Assembly: GCA_963821325.1 (NCBI GenBank)
Contig: CAWGDC010000006.1
Coordinates: 310,001 to 374,000, forward strand
Reading direction: 5' to 3'
Source: PALSA-555 sp963821325
Lineage (GTDB): Bacteria > Actinomycetota > Acidimicrobiia > IMCC26256 > PALSA-555
DNA: 64,000 bases
The notes beneath the pieces are model-generated. The model had not been told where the DNA came from. It made no database searches and worked only from the letters and a program-made list of their open reading frames with translations. The position numbers and the translations under genes are program-made. Positions 40,702 to 48,787 of this stretch are shown piece after piece. Numbering within the stretch: the stretch's first letter is position 1; every line of letters begins with the position of its first letter.

Positions 40702-42390
40702 ATGGGGGACCGGGGCGGTAACGCGGCTCCGCCCGGCCGGGTCGAATTGGGGATGCGGACCGTCGTCGCACGCCTCGAGCACGCCGCGGGCTCGTCGAGC
40801 GGGGTGACGTTCGTGGGCTCGGCGGCCGGCGGGGACCCCGACGTGGTGCCGTGGGGCCGCCTGCACGATGACGCCCAGGCCGTCGCCGCCGCGCTGCAGG
40901 CCCGCGGGGTCGGGCCGGGCGACCACGTCGGCCTGCTCGGCGCCACGTCCCGGCCGCTCGTCACCGCGATCCAGGCGGTGTGGCTCGCCGGCGCCACCCT
41001 CGTGTGCCTGCCGCTCCCGCTGCGGCTCGGTTCGGTCGACGAGTTCGTCGCCCAGACCCGCGAGCGCATCCGCCACGCCGACATCCGCCTTGTCGTCGTC
41101 GACGCGCTGCTCGCCGAGTACCTCCCCGCGGCCCCGAACGACCCGCCCGTGGTGACCCTCGACGCGCTGCACGGCGACGCGCGCCGCTGGGAACGGCCGC
41201 CCGACGACCCGACGGCGCTCGCGTTGTTGCAGTTCACGAGCGGGTCGACCGCTGACCCGAAGGGCGTGATGCTCCCGCACGAGAACCTCGTGCACAACAT
41301 CGACGCGATCGTCGAGGGCGCGGCGCTCACCGCGGAGGACCGCGGCGTGTCGTGGCTGCCCCTCTACCACGACATGGGGCTCATCGGGCTGCTCATGACC
41401 CCGATGCTCATCGGCTTCGACCTCGTGCTCGCCGCCCCCACCGACTTCCTCGCCGCGCCCGGCGACTGGCTGCGCTGGATGTCCGACTACCGGGGCACGG
41501 TCACGTGCGCCCCCAACTTCGGGTACGCGCTCGCCGCGCGTGCGCTGCGACGCCTCGACGGACTCGACCTGTCGTCCTGGCGGCTCGGGCTGAACGGCGC
41601 GGAGCCGATCGACCCCGACGCGGTCGAGCGGTTCCTCGCCGCCGGCGCCCCCCACGGGCTCGACCCACGCAGCGCGCTGTGCGTCTACGGCATGGCCGAG
41701 GCGACCCTCGCGATCTCGTTCCCGGAGCCCGGGATCGGGATGACGGTCGACGAGGTCGACCGCGACGCGCTCGAGCGCCAACGGTACGCCGCCCCCGCGC
41801 CCGGGCGGCCGAGCCGGCGCCTGGCGCGCCTCGGCGCGCCGCTGCGCGGGCTCGAGGTCCGGGCCTGCGACCCCGGGACGGGCGCGCCCCTGGCCGAACG
41901 GGAGGTCGGGGAGCTCGAGGTCCGCGGCGCGTCGGTCACCCCCGGCTACTACCGCCGCCCCGAGGTGAGCGCCGCCGCCCGCCACGACGAGTGGCTGCGC
42001 ACCGGCGACCTCGGCTACCTCGTCGACGGCGAGGTGGTCGTCTGCGGGCGTCTCAAGGACGTCATCATCATCGGGGGCCGCAACGTCTTCCCCGAGGAGA
42101 TCGAACGCGCCGCCGGGCAGGTCGACGGCGTGCGTCCCGGCAACGTCGTCGCGTTCGGCATGCCCGGCCGGCGGGGCAAGGAAGGGATCGTCGTCGTCGC
42201 CGAGACGCGCCTCGACGACCCCGACACCCTCCACGACGCCGTGGTCGACCGGGTCTGTGACGCCGTCGGCGTCCCGCCCCTCGAGGTGGTGCTCGTGCAG
42301 GCCGGCAGCCTCCCCAAGACGTCGTCGGGCAAGCTGCAGCGGTCCCGCTGCCGGGACCAGTACCTCGACGACGCGCTCGCCCCGGCCTAG
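40702..42390 (+). CDS. Fatty-acyl-AMP ligase (FAAL-type)
   Basis: About 562 residues of an adenylate-forming enzyme. Core motifs: LLQFTSGSTADPKGVML, WLPLYHDMGLIG (the FAAL hallmark), CAPNFGYALAARALRR, LNGAEPI, YGMAEATLAISFP, EWLRTGDLGYLVDGEV and KDVIIIGGRNVFPEEIE; the C-terminal lysine lies in LPKTSSGKLQR. Such enzymes form acyl-AMP and hand it to an acyl carrier or, in some cases, to CoA. No polyketide synthase or carrier protein is nearby. The frame is open upstream to 40372. A short GC hairpin (42391-42404) follows the stop. Confidence 0.82.
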   Translation: MGDRGGNAAPPGRVELGMRTVVARLEHAAGSSSGVTFVGSAAGGDPDVVPWGRLHDDAQAVAAALQARGVGPGDHVGLLGATSRPLVTAIQAVWLAGATLVCLPLPLRLGSVDEFVAQTRERIRHADIRLVVVDALLAEYLPAAPNDPPVVTLDALHGDARRWERPPDDPTALALLQFTSGSTADPKGVMLPHENLVHNIDAIVEGAALTAEDRGVSWLPLYHDMGLIGLLMTPMLIGFDLVLAAPTDFLAAPGDWLRWMSDYRGTVTCAPNFGYALAARALRRLDGLDLSSWRLGLNGAEPIDPDAVERFLAAGAPHGLDPRSALCVYGMAEATLAISFPEPGIGMTVDEVDRDALERQRYAAPAPGRPSRRLARLGAPLRGLEVRACDPGTGAPLAEREVGELEVRGASVTPGYYRRPEVSAAARHDEWLRTGDLGYLVDGEVVVCGRLKDVIIIGGRNVFPEEIERAAGQVDGVRPGNVVAFGMPGRRGKEGIVVVAETRLDDPDTLHDAVVDRVCDAVGVPPLEVVLVQAGSLPKTSSGKLQRSRCRDQYLDDALAPA

Positions 42391-42404
42391 GGCCCTGAGG
42401 CCCG
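42391..42404 (+). terminator. Small hairpin after the acyl-AMP ligase
   Basis: A 5-bp stem with a CTGA loop directly after the TAG. Weak; tentative. Confidence 0.25.
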
Positions 42405-42443
42405 CGACCCCCGCCGCGATCGGCGCCGCCGGCCCATACCGGC

Positions 42444-42449
42444 CAGAAT
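42444..42449 (+). promoter_or_regulatory. -10 box CAGAAT of the GT39-like gene
   Basis: CAGAAT exactly 6 nt before the ATG at 42456; leaderless type. Confidence 0.45.
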
Positions 42450-42455
42450 GTCAGG

Positions 42456-43982
42456 ATGCCACCCCCGGCATTGGCTCCTCGCGAGCCGACCCGTTCCGAC
42501 TCGACACTCTCCGAGTCCACGCTCTCCGACGTCGCGGCCCGCGCCCGGCGCCGCTCCCGGTGGCGGCTCTTCGCCGTCCTGCTGCTGCTCACCGTGGCGC
42601 TGCGCCTCCCGGGCTTCTTCGTCGACGTCTTCAACTCCGACGAGACGTTCCTCGCCACCCAGGCGCACGTGATCCGCGACGGCGGGAACCTCTACCGGGA
42701 GGCCGCCGACCGCAAGCCGCCGCTCGTCCCCTACGTCTACGCGGCGTCCTTCGAGTTCTTCGGCTCGACCGCGCTGTGGACGGTGCGGCTCATCGCCATG
42801 CTCGCCATCGCGCTCACCGCCTGGCTGCTCGCCTGCGAGGCGCGCCGGCGCTGGGGACGACGAGCCGGCTGGATCGCCGGGCTGCTCTGCGTCTTCGCCA
42901 TGGTCGCGTTCGCGCCCCAAGACGGGCAGGCGGCCAACTTCGAGGTGTTCATGCTGCCGGCGATGACGGCCGCCGTGCTGCTCGCGTGGCGCGGGAAGTC
43001 CGGGTCCTCCGGCGTCGCCGTCGCCGTGGCGACGCTCGCGAAGCAGACCGGTGCCGCGACGCTGCTGCCCGTCGCGTACCTGGTCTGGAAGGCGCGGGGC
43101 AAGAAGGGGATCGGACGCGCCGCGCTCGGGTTCGCGATCCCGTTGGGGCTCGTCGCCTTCGCCCTCGGCCCCGGCCAGCTCCTGTACTGGACCGTGCTCG
43201 GCAACGGATCCTACGTCAGCATCGGCGCGGCGTCGCTGTACGTCGTGTCGACGTTCGTGCTCATGACGTTGGCGTGGGTGGCGTGCAACCTCCCGATCGT
43301 GTGGCGCCTCCCCGAGGCGTGGTCGGCGCGCCGTCAGCGCGCGCGTGACGGCGGCACCGACACCGACCTGTGGCTCTGGCTCATCTCGGCGGCGCTGTCC
43401 GTCGCGGTCGGGCTGCGCTTCTTCGGGCACTACTACATCCAGCTCATCCCACCCCTGTGCCTCCTCACCGCCGGGTCGCTGGCCCGCGCGACGTGCCGGA
43501 TCGGCACGATGACGCTCGCGTTCGCCGCGATCGCCGCCGTCGCGTTCTCCGCCGCTGGCTACTTCATGTCGCCGTACGGCAGCGAGCCCGCGTACCAGTC
43601 GGTGAGCAAGTTCCTCGCCACCCACTCGAAGAAGAACGACCGGGTGCTCGTGTGGGGCAGCGTCCCCGAGATCTACTGGGCGTCGAACCTGCGGCCCGCG
43701 ACCCGCTTCATCACCACCTCGACGCTCACCGACAGCTTCCCGGGCCGACCGGCGTTCGACGCCACCCCCGAGAAGTCGAGCACGCTGATCTGGGACTGGT
43801 TCTACGAGGACCTCGGCGCGCACCCGCCGCGCTTCATCGTCGACACGTCGCCCGCCGACATCCGCGGCGCCGAGTACACGCCGATCATCCGGTTCCCGCG
43901 CCTCGAGGAGATCGTGGCGAGCCAGTACCGCTACGACACGTCGATCAACGGCATCGCCGTCTACGAGCGGCGCCCCGGCTGA
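42456..43982 (+). CDS. GT39-like polyprenyl-phosphate-dependent glycosyltransferase
   Basis: A 508-residue membrane protein with about 10-12 helices. After a helix near 40-56 the first outer loop holds the acidic pair in NSDETF, the catalytic site of the PMT/ArnT-like superfamily, followed by YREAADRKPPLVPYVYA. The C-terminal third is a soluble outer domain (RVLVWGSVPEIYWASN). It probably transfers a mannose or related sugar from a polyprenyl phosphate to a protein or cell-wall glycan; the acceptor is unknown. It converges on the SCO1664-like gene 7 nt away. Confidence 0.8.
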   Translation: MPPPALAPREPTRSDSTLSESTLSDVAARARRRSRWRLFAVLLLLTVALRLPGFFVDVFNSDETFLATQAHVIRDGGNLYREAADRKPPLVPYVYAASFEFFGSTALWTVRLIAMLAIALTAWLLACEARRRWGRRAGWIAGLLCVFAMVAFAPQDGQAANFEVFMLPAMTAAVLLAWRGKSGSSGVAVAVATLAKQTGAATLLPVAYLVWKARGKKGIGRAALGFAIPLGLVAFALGPGQLLYWTVLGNGSYVSIGAASLYVVSTFVLMTLAWVACNLPIVWRLPEAWSARRQRARDGGTDTDLWLWLISAALSVAVGLRFFGHYYIQLIPPLCLLTAGSLARATCRIGTMTLAFAAIAAVAFSAAGYFMSPYGSEPAYQSVSKFLATHSKKNDRVLVWGSVPEIYWASNLRPATRFITTSTLTDSFPGRPAFDATPEKSSTLIWDWFYEDLGAHPPRFIVDTSPADIRGAEYTPIIRFPRLEEIVASQYRYDTSINGIAVYERRPG

Positions 43983-43989
43983 TCTCCAA

Positions 43990-44724
43990 CTAGACGAGCG
44001 GCCACGGCACCGAGTGGTAGCCGGCGTCCGGCTCGGGGAACCGCCCCTGGCGGGCCAGGTCTTCCGCACGGACGCTCAACGCCGCGACCTCCGCCGGGTC
44101 GAGCAACCCGTCGAGCCGGGCCGCGAGCCGACCTTCGAGCGCGTCGACGCTGACCCGGCACACGTCGTCGAGCAGCGCCGGCGCCACCGCCTCCCCGGCG
44201 AAGTCCCACACGACGGTGCGCAGCTTCCAGAGCCGATGGAACGTCAGCCCGTGATCGATGCCGAGGATCACGTCGTTGGCGAGGTCGTGCAGGCAGTGGC
44301 CGCCCTTGCGGTCCGCGTTGTTCACGACGACGTCGAACGCCGCGAACTGGCGGAACCGGTCCTCGTGGTCGGGCAGCAGCGTGAAGTAGTGCTCCTCGGG
44401 GTCGTGGTCGACGAAGCGCTGCAGGGCGCCCTCCCCGATCGGGCCGTCGCGGCGCAGCACGGTGACCGGCACGACATCCCAGCCGAGCGCGTGGGACACC
44501 TCGTACGCCGCGACCTCACGGTGCGCCAGCGTCCCGTCAGGGAAGTCCCACAGCGGCCGCTCCCCGCGCTGCGGCTTGTACACCGCGGGCACCTCGACGT
44601 CGCCGACGCGGGCGGTGACGAGCAGCGCCCCGTTCGACGAGTACCGCAGCCGGCCGACCACCTCGAGGTCGCCGCGGGTGAGGACCTCGGCGACCTCGTC
44701 GCCGGTCAGTTCCAGCGGGGGCAC
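43990..44724 (-). CDS. SCO1664-family kinase-like protein
   Basis: A 244-residue protein related to phosphatidylinositol 3/4-kinases. K50 in VYKPQRGERPLWDFP is the likely ATP lysine, DVVVNNADRKGGHC resembles the catalytic loop, and GIDHGLTFH takes the place of the metal-binding DFG. The substrate is unknown. It ends a three-gene actinobacterial cassette with DUF3090 and a histidine phosphatase. The GTG at 44724 overlaps the DUF3090 stop by 19 nt; an upstream start at 44766 is possible. In other actinobacteria I recall mshC next to this cassette; it is not present here. Confidence 0.82.
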   Translation of the reverse strand: MPPLELTGDEVAEVLTRGDLEVVGRLRYSSNGALLVTARVGDVEVPAVYKPQRGERPLWDFPDGTLAHREVAAYEVSHALGWDVVPVTVLRRDGPIGEGALQRFVDHDPEEHYFTLLPDHEDRFRQFAAFDVVVNNADRKGGHCLHDLANDVILGIDHGLTFHRLWKLRTVVWDFAGEAVAPALLDDVCRVSVDALEGRLAARLDGLLDPAEVAALSVRAEDLARQGRFPEPDAGYHSVPWPLV

Positions 44725-45246
44725 CGGTGGCCGGCCGGGTCCATCGGCTGATCGCACAGCGGGCACGGCGGGCGACCGGCAGCCACGACCGCCGCGCCCC
44801 GGGCGGCGAGGGCGCGCACCTGCGGCCGTGTGGCGTAGACCCGGGCGACGAAGCCCTCCTCGTCGGCGGCCTCCTCGCCGGCCGGGCCGTCCTCCTCGTC
44901 GTCCTCGTCGGCGGAGTGCTCGCGCAGCTCGATGAGGACGAGCTCACGCTCGGGGTCGAAGCCGAGGCCGATGAGGCGGGCCCGGAACAGCGGCACCGTC
45001 GGCTCGTGCAGGTCGGCCTCGGACACCGGCAGCGCAATCGCGTCCTCGGGGTACTCGTCGGCGATCCGGTCGAGGAACGCCACCGCCTCCGACGCCAGCA
45101 ACGCCACCTGCTCCTTCTCCACGAGCACCGTCAGCTGCGCCGTCTCCTTGCGGGCCTGCAAGTAGAAGGCGCGCTCGGCCAGGCTCACCCACCGCGCCGG
45201 TGCTCAACCCGTCGACCGAGTCGAGTTCGATGGGGTCGGGCGTCAC
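44706..45246 (-). CDS. DUF3090 zinc-ribbon protein, one frameshift
   Basis: About 179 residues. The family start (GTG at 45246; LDSVDGLSTGAVGEPG) and the body (ERAFYLQARKETAQLTVLVEKEQ) lie in different frames, joined by a slip near 45178. The C-terminus is acidic, then ends with a zinc-ribbon-like CPLCDQPMDPAGHRCPRW. The function of DUF3090 is not known. The start overlaps the phosphatase stop (GTGA), and the stop overlaps the SCO1664 start, so all three are translationally coupled. Confidence 0.82.
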
Positions 45247-45995
45247 GACACCTCCTCCTCCTGCTGCTCCCGCTCGGTGTCCACCGCGGGCGCGTCGTGC
45301 GGCGGGGGTGGGCGCAGGTCATCGAGCGTGCCGGTGTCGTTGCACTTCAGCAGCGCCACCCCCGCGCCCGAGAACGCGAAGGCGGTGACCGACGCCGGGT
45401 TCACGACGATCCGCTGGAACAAGTCGAGGTGCACGCCGGTGTAGTGCGCGATCGCCGCCTTGATGGGGTCGGCGTGGGAGACGACGACCACGAGCGCGCC
45501 GGGATGGTCGGCGACGACCCCCTCGAGGGCCTGGACCATCCGGGTCTGCATCGCGGCCAGCGACTCCCCGCCCGGGAAGCTGGCTCGCGACGGCGCGCGC
45601 TGCACCACCTTCCAGAGGTCCGTCTTGGCGAGCTCGGCGAGCTTGCGACCCGTCCACTCCCCGTAGTCGGCCTCGAGGACCCCGTCGAGGGCCCGGACCT
45701 CCAGGTCGTGGCGGCGGGCGACGGCCTGCGCCGTCTCGGTCGTGCGCTCGATCGGGCTCGCGTAGACGGCTGCGACCGGCAGGTCGGCGAGGCGCCCGGC
45801 GAGCGCCTCGGCCTGGCCGCGCCCCTCCTCCGAGAGCGCGATCCCAGCCTGGCGTCCCGACAGGAGCGGCCCGGTCTGCGCGGTGACGGCGTGGCGGGCG
45901 AGCACCAGGCGCGTGACGGGCGCGGCGGATAGCGGCGCGGCCGCGCCGTCCGGCGCCGGCGCGTCGGCGGGGGGAGCGGTCGTGGCCTCGGGCAT
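45243..45995 (-). CDS. Histidine phosphatase, MSMEG_4193 type
   Basis: A 250-residue phosphoglycerate-mutase-like phosphatase. The catalytic motif is LARHAVTAQTGPLLSG (RHA instead of the common RHG), ASPIERTTETAQAV supplies the second arginine, EADYGEWTGRKL the acid, and VVSHADPIKAAIAHY the second histidine. The N-terminal 27 residues are a flexible Ala/Pro stretch and the C-terminus is acidic. The substrate is unknown. ATG at 45995 with TACGAT 9 nt upstream heads the three-gene cassette. Confidence 0.88.
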   Translation of the reverse strand: MPEATTAPPADAPAPDGAAAPLSAAPVTRLVLARHAVTAQTGPLLSGRQAGIALSEEGRGQAEALAGRLADLPVAAVYASPIERTTETAQAVARRHDLEVRALDGVLEADYGEWTGRKLAELAKTDLWKVVQRAPSRASFPGGESLAAMQTRMVQALEGVVADHPGALVVVVSHADPIKAAIAHYTGVHLDLFQRIVVNPASVTAFAFSGAGVALLKCNDTGTLDDLRPPPPHDAPAVDTEREQQEEEVS

Positions 45996-46004
45996 GGGGG
46001 AACG

Positions 46005-46010
46005 ATCGTA
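46005..46010 (-). promoter_or_regulatory. -10 box TACGAT of the phosphatase/DUF3090/SCO1664 operon
   Basis: TACGAT on the minus strand 9 nt before the ATG at 45995. Confidence 0.45.
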
Positions 46011-46100
46011 CCGGCGCCTCGCGGCCGTGCCGCTGCCGGGCGCGGGTGGCGCGGCCGAGCCGTCAGCCGCGGCGCGCCGCCGCCTGGCCGGCGCCGAGCG

Positions 46101-46556
46101 TCACCCGGCCCGGTGCGCCGCGACCGCGCCGACCACGTCGCGCTCGTGGACCGCGAGGTAGTCGTCGAAGTCGGCGACCTTCTGGGTGTCCTCGTAGACC
46201 GTGCCGTAAACGATCCTGCCCCACGACATCATGCAGAAGAGCACGCCGGTGTTCTCGTAGACGACCGCGCCGTCGGGCCCGGTGGCGTGGTCGGTGAACC
46301 GGACGCACAGGTTGGTCCGCCACGGCGGCCCGCCGATCAGGATCTCGCGGGGCTCGATCTGGAGACCGACCCGGGCGAAGCGGGCGTACCAGGCGCCGAG
46401 GTCCGCCTTGGTGTGGAGGTCGGCCGCCCACGAGCTGCGGCCCGGGAACTCGAAGTGCCCGTCCTCGGCCCACAGCGCCAGGGTGGGGCCCATGTCCCCC
46501 GCCCGCGACCGGGCCATCACCCGGCGGATCTGCGTCTTCACCAGCCAGCGGTACAT
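46101..46556 (-). CDS. NTF2/SnoaL-like protein
   Basis: A 151-residue alpha+beta-barrel protein of the nuclear-transport-factor-2-like superfamily; LALWAEDGHFEFPGRSSW and GAWYARFARVGLQIEPREIL are typical. Members are small enzymes (isomerases, hydrolases) or ligand binders; no catalytic residue can be named here. A GGAGGAGG site precedes the ATG at 46556. The divergent TetR gene and a TAGA/TCTA palindrome between the two suggest that it is repressed by that regulator. Confidence 0.72.
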   Translation of the reverse strand: MYRWLVKTQIRRVMARSRAGDMGPTLALWAEDGHFEFPGRSSWAADLHTKADLGAWYARFARVGLQIEPREILIGGPPWRTNLCVRFTDHATGPDGAVVYENTGVLFCMMSWGRIVYGTVYEDTQKVADFDDYLAVHERDVVGAVAAHRAG

Positions 46557-46581
46557 CCGACCTCCTCCAGCAGGGACTAGA

Positions 46582-46593
46582 TAGATCGCTCTA
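46582..46593. promoter_or_regulatory. Candidate TetR operator TAGATCGCTCTA
   Basis: Twelve bases with TAGA/TCTA half sites, resembling the operator of the LmrA/YxaF group of TetR proteins, placed between the NTF2-like gene and the regulator. Confidence 0.5.
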
Positions 46594-46646
46594 GCGAGAG
46601 GGTAGGTAGGCTGGTGGGCGCCAGCAAATCGGAGCAGAGGAGCACC

Positions 46647-47225
46647 GTGCCGACCAGCACGAAGGACCGGATCCTGGACGTCACCGCCGACCGGTTCCGC
46701 CAGTTCGGCTACACCGGCACCGGGTTGAAGCAGATCCTCAGCGACGCCAACGCGCCGTTCGGGTCGCTGTACCACTTCTTCCCCGGCGGCAAGGAGGAGC
46801 TCGGCGTCGAGGTCCTGCGCCGCTCGGGCGAGATGTACTTCGAGCTGTTCGAGACCATCTTCGACGCGGCCCCCGACCCGGTGAGCGGCGTCCGCGACTT
46901 CTTCGCCGGCGCGGCGGCGGTCCTGGCCGAGACCGACTACGCCGACGCCTGCCCGATCGCGACGGTCGCGCTCGAGGTCGCGAGCCGCAGCGAGCCGCTC
47001 CGCCACGCCACCGCCGACGTCTTCGAGTACTGGATCACGGGCGTCGCGGCGCGGCTAGGGCACGCCGGGATCGGCGCCGACGAGGCCCGCCGGCTGGCGA
47101 TCCTCGTCATCAGCATGCTCGAGGGTGCCTTCATCCTCTGTCGAGCGCGGCGCAGCACCGACGCGCTCGACGTGGCGGGCGCCGCCGCGACCGCCGCGGT
47201 GCAGTCGGCGATGCCCGACCGATAA
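46647..47225 (+). CDS. TetR/AcrR-family transcriptional regulator
   Basis: A 192-residue repressor. The helix-turn-helix is in residues about 10-50 (ADRFRQFGYTGTGLKQIL, SLYHFFPGGKEEL), followed by a ligand domain that is LmrA/YxaF-like (ADACPIATVALEV, with an SRS motif after it). A GAGGAG site 5 nt before the GTG at 47647 minus 1 kb, that is at 46647, favours this start over the GTG at 46614. It probably controls the divergent NTF2-like gene and itself through the palindrome at 46582-46593. The ligand is unknown. Confidence 0.85.
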   Translation: MPTSTKDRILDVTADRFRQFGYTGTGLKQILSDANAPFGSLYHFFPGGKEELGVEVLRRSGEMYFELFETIFDAAPDPVSGVRDFFAGAAAVLAETDYADACPIATVALEVASRSEPLRHATADVFEYWITGVAARLGHAGIGADEARRLAILVISMLEGAFILCRARRSTDALDVAGAAATAAVQSAMPDR

Positions 47226-47256
47226 CCGCCCGCCGCCGTGTGCCCGCTCCGGGCGG
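47226..47256 (+). terminator. Inverted repeat after the TetR gene
   Basis: A 7-bp stem (47226-47232 and 47250-47256) with a 17-nt loop starting directly at the stop codon. Nothing else is seen up to 47400. Confidence 0.35.
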
Positions 47257-47416
47257 CGCACCCGGACGAGCCACGCGGTGCGTCGTGGTATGAAGATCGG
47301 CGGGTCGCGCCGCCGCCACCCCGCCACGCGGAGCGCGCCGACGTCCCCGTCGCGGCCGCGGTGCGCGCGCCTCGGTGCGATCGCAGCCCGGCCAGCATCG
47401 GGCGGAAGGAGCCACG

Positions 47417-48265
47417 ATGGCGGACCAGACCACGAACGGCACCATGGACCTGGGCGGCGACCTCACGGTGCACCGGCTCGGCTTCGGGGCGATGCGCATC
47501 ACCGGGGAGGGGATCTGGGGCGAGCCGCGCGACCACAGCGAGGCGATCGCCGTGCTGCGACGCGCCGTCGACCTGGGCGTCACCTTCATCGACACCGCCG
47601 ACTCGTACGGCCCGTTCGTGAGCGAGCGGCTCATCGCCGAGGCGCTCCACCCCTACCCCGGCGATCTCGTCATCGCGACGAAAGGCGGGCTGCAGCGGAC
47701 CGGGCCCGGGCAATGGCCCCCCGACGGTCGGCCCCAGCACCTCCGCGCCGCGTGCGACGGGAGCCTGGAGCGGCTGCGGCTCGAGCAGATCCCGCTGTAC
47801 CAGTTCCACCGCCCGGACCCGAAGGTGCCGTTCGAGGACTCGGTCGGGATGCTCGTCGAGCTGAAGGACGAGGGCAAGATCCGCCACATCGGGCTCAGCA
47901 ACGTGACCGAGGACCAGCTGGACACCGCCATGCGGATGACCCCGATCGTGTCGGTGCAGAACCGCTACAGCCGCGTCGACCGCAGCTCGGAGGCAATGCT
48001 CGACCGGTGCGAGAGCGAGTCCATCGCGTTCCTGCCGTGGGCGCCCATCGAGGCCGGCCGGATCGACCGCGACTCCCCGGTCGCTCGTGTCGCGGCCGCG
48101 CACCAGGCGACGCCGCACCAGGTCGCGCTGGCCTGGCTGCTCGCCCGCTCGCCCGTCATGATCCCGATCCCGGGGACCGGCTCGGTGGCGCACCTCGAGG
48201 AGAACCTCGGAGCCGCCACGCTCCAACTGACGCCGTCCGAGGTCGCCGAGCTCAACGCGGCCTGA
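47417..48265 (+). CDS. Aldo/keto reductase
   Basis: A 282-residue NADPH-dependent reductase of carbonyl compounds with the (beta/alpha)8 fold. The tetrad is visible: D in FIDTADSYGP (Asp and Tyr), the lysine in IATKGGLQ and the histidine region in YQFHRPDPKV. The NADP site is in IPIPGTGSVAHLEENL. Substrate unknown. AAGGAG before the ATG at 47417 fixes the start. It is separated by 190 bp from the TetR gene and could be under the same control, but no second operator is visible. Confidence 0.88.
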   Translation: MADQTTNGTMDLGGDLTVHRLGFGAMRITGEGIWGEPRDHSEAIAVLRRAVDLGVTFIDTADSYGPFVSERLIAEALHPYPGDLVIATKGGLQRTGPGQWPPDGRPQHLRAACDGSLERLRLEQIPLYQFHRPDPKVPFEDSVGMLVELKDEGKIRHIGLSNVTEDQLDTAMRMTPIVSVQNRYSRVDRSSEAMLDRCESESIAFLPWAPIEAGRIDRDSPVARVAAAHQATPHQVALAWLLARSPVMIPIPGTGSVAHLEENLGAATLQLTPSEVAELNAA

Positions 48266-48313
48266 GTCCCTCGGCCACCGCGCCGAACGGTCGCGGGCCC
48301 GCAGCATGGGCGG

Positions 48314-48319
48314 TACGTT
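48314..48319 (+). promoter_or_regulatory. -10 box TACGTT of the DUF3151 gene
   Basis: TACGTT exactly 6 nt before the GTG at 48326; leaderless type. Confidence 0.5.
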
Positions 48320-48325
48320 CGGTCG

Positions 48326-48778
48326 GTGCCTGCCCTCCCCGTCCGGTTCGGGAGCAGTGACCACGAGGAGACCGTCCTCGATCCCGAGCCGGGCGCGGTC
48401 CGCGCCGCGATCGACGACGCGCTCCGGACGCCGGTGGCCGGGCGCCGCGACGCGCTCGCCGCGGTCGTGGCCCGCTGGCCGGAGAGCCTCGAGGCGTGGG
48501 CCCGGCTCGGCGACGCGGCACGGGACCCGGTCGAGGCGTACGCCTGCTACCGCGTCGCGTACCACCGGGGCCTCGACCAGCTCCGCCAGGCGGGGTGGCG
48601 CGGCTCGGGCTACGTGCGCTGGACCCACCCGGAGAACCGCGGGTTCCTGCGGGCCCTCGACGGGCTGGGCCGGGCCGCGGGGACGCTCGGTGAGACTGCC
48701 GAGGTCGAGCGCACCGCGGTGTTCGTGCGCCAGCTGGACCCCGACTGGGATCGGACCGCCTCCCAGCGCGGCCAGTAA
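48326..48778 (+). CDS. DUF3151 protein
   Basis: A 150-residue actinobacterial protein. The body is helical and TPR-like: SLEAWARLGDAARDPVEAYACYRVAYHRGLDQLRQAGWRG is split by family-specific residues, then WTHPENRGFLRALDGLGRA and GETAEVERTAVFVRQLDP. The function is not established. It is soluble with no signal or membrane segment. Its TAA stop forms part of the -10 box of the next gene. Confidence 0.78.
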   Translation: MPALPVRFGSSDHEETVLDPEPGAVRAAIDDALRTPVAGRRDALAAVVARWPESLEAWARLGDAARDPVEAYACYRVAYHRGLDQLRQAGWRGSGYVRWTHPENRGFLRALDGLGRAAGTLGETAEVERTAVFVRQLDPDWDRTASQRGQ

Positions 48779-48781
48779 CGT
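48776..48781 (+). promoter_or_regulatory. -10 box TAACGT of gmd
   Basis: TAACGT, which includes the stop codon of the DUF3151 gene, lies 6 nt before the GTG of gmd. Confidence 0.45.
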
Positions 48782-48787
48782 CGCAGG

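Noticed and set aside
39967..42234. A 755-codon minus-strand frame
   Set aside because: Antisense to the acyl-AMP ligase; His/Gly/Arg/Val-rich low-complexity translation with no motif.
47257..47400. Possible small RNA or second operator upstream of the aldo/keto reductase
   Set aside because: GC-rich with short repeats but no stable long stem and no copy of the TAGA/TCTA site.
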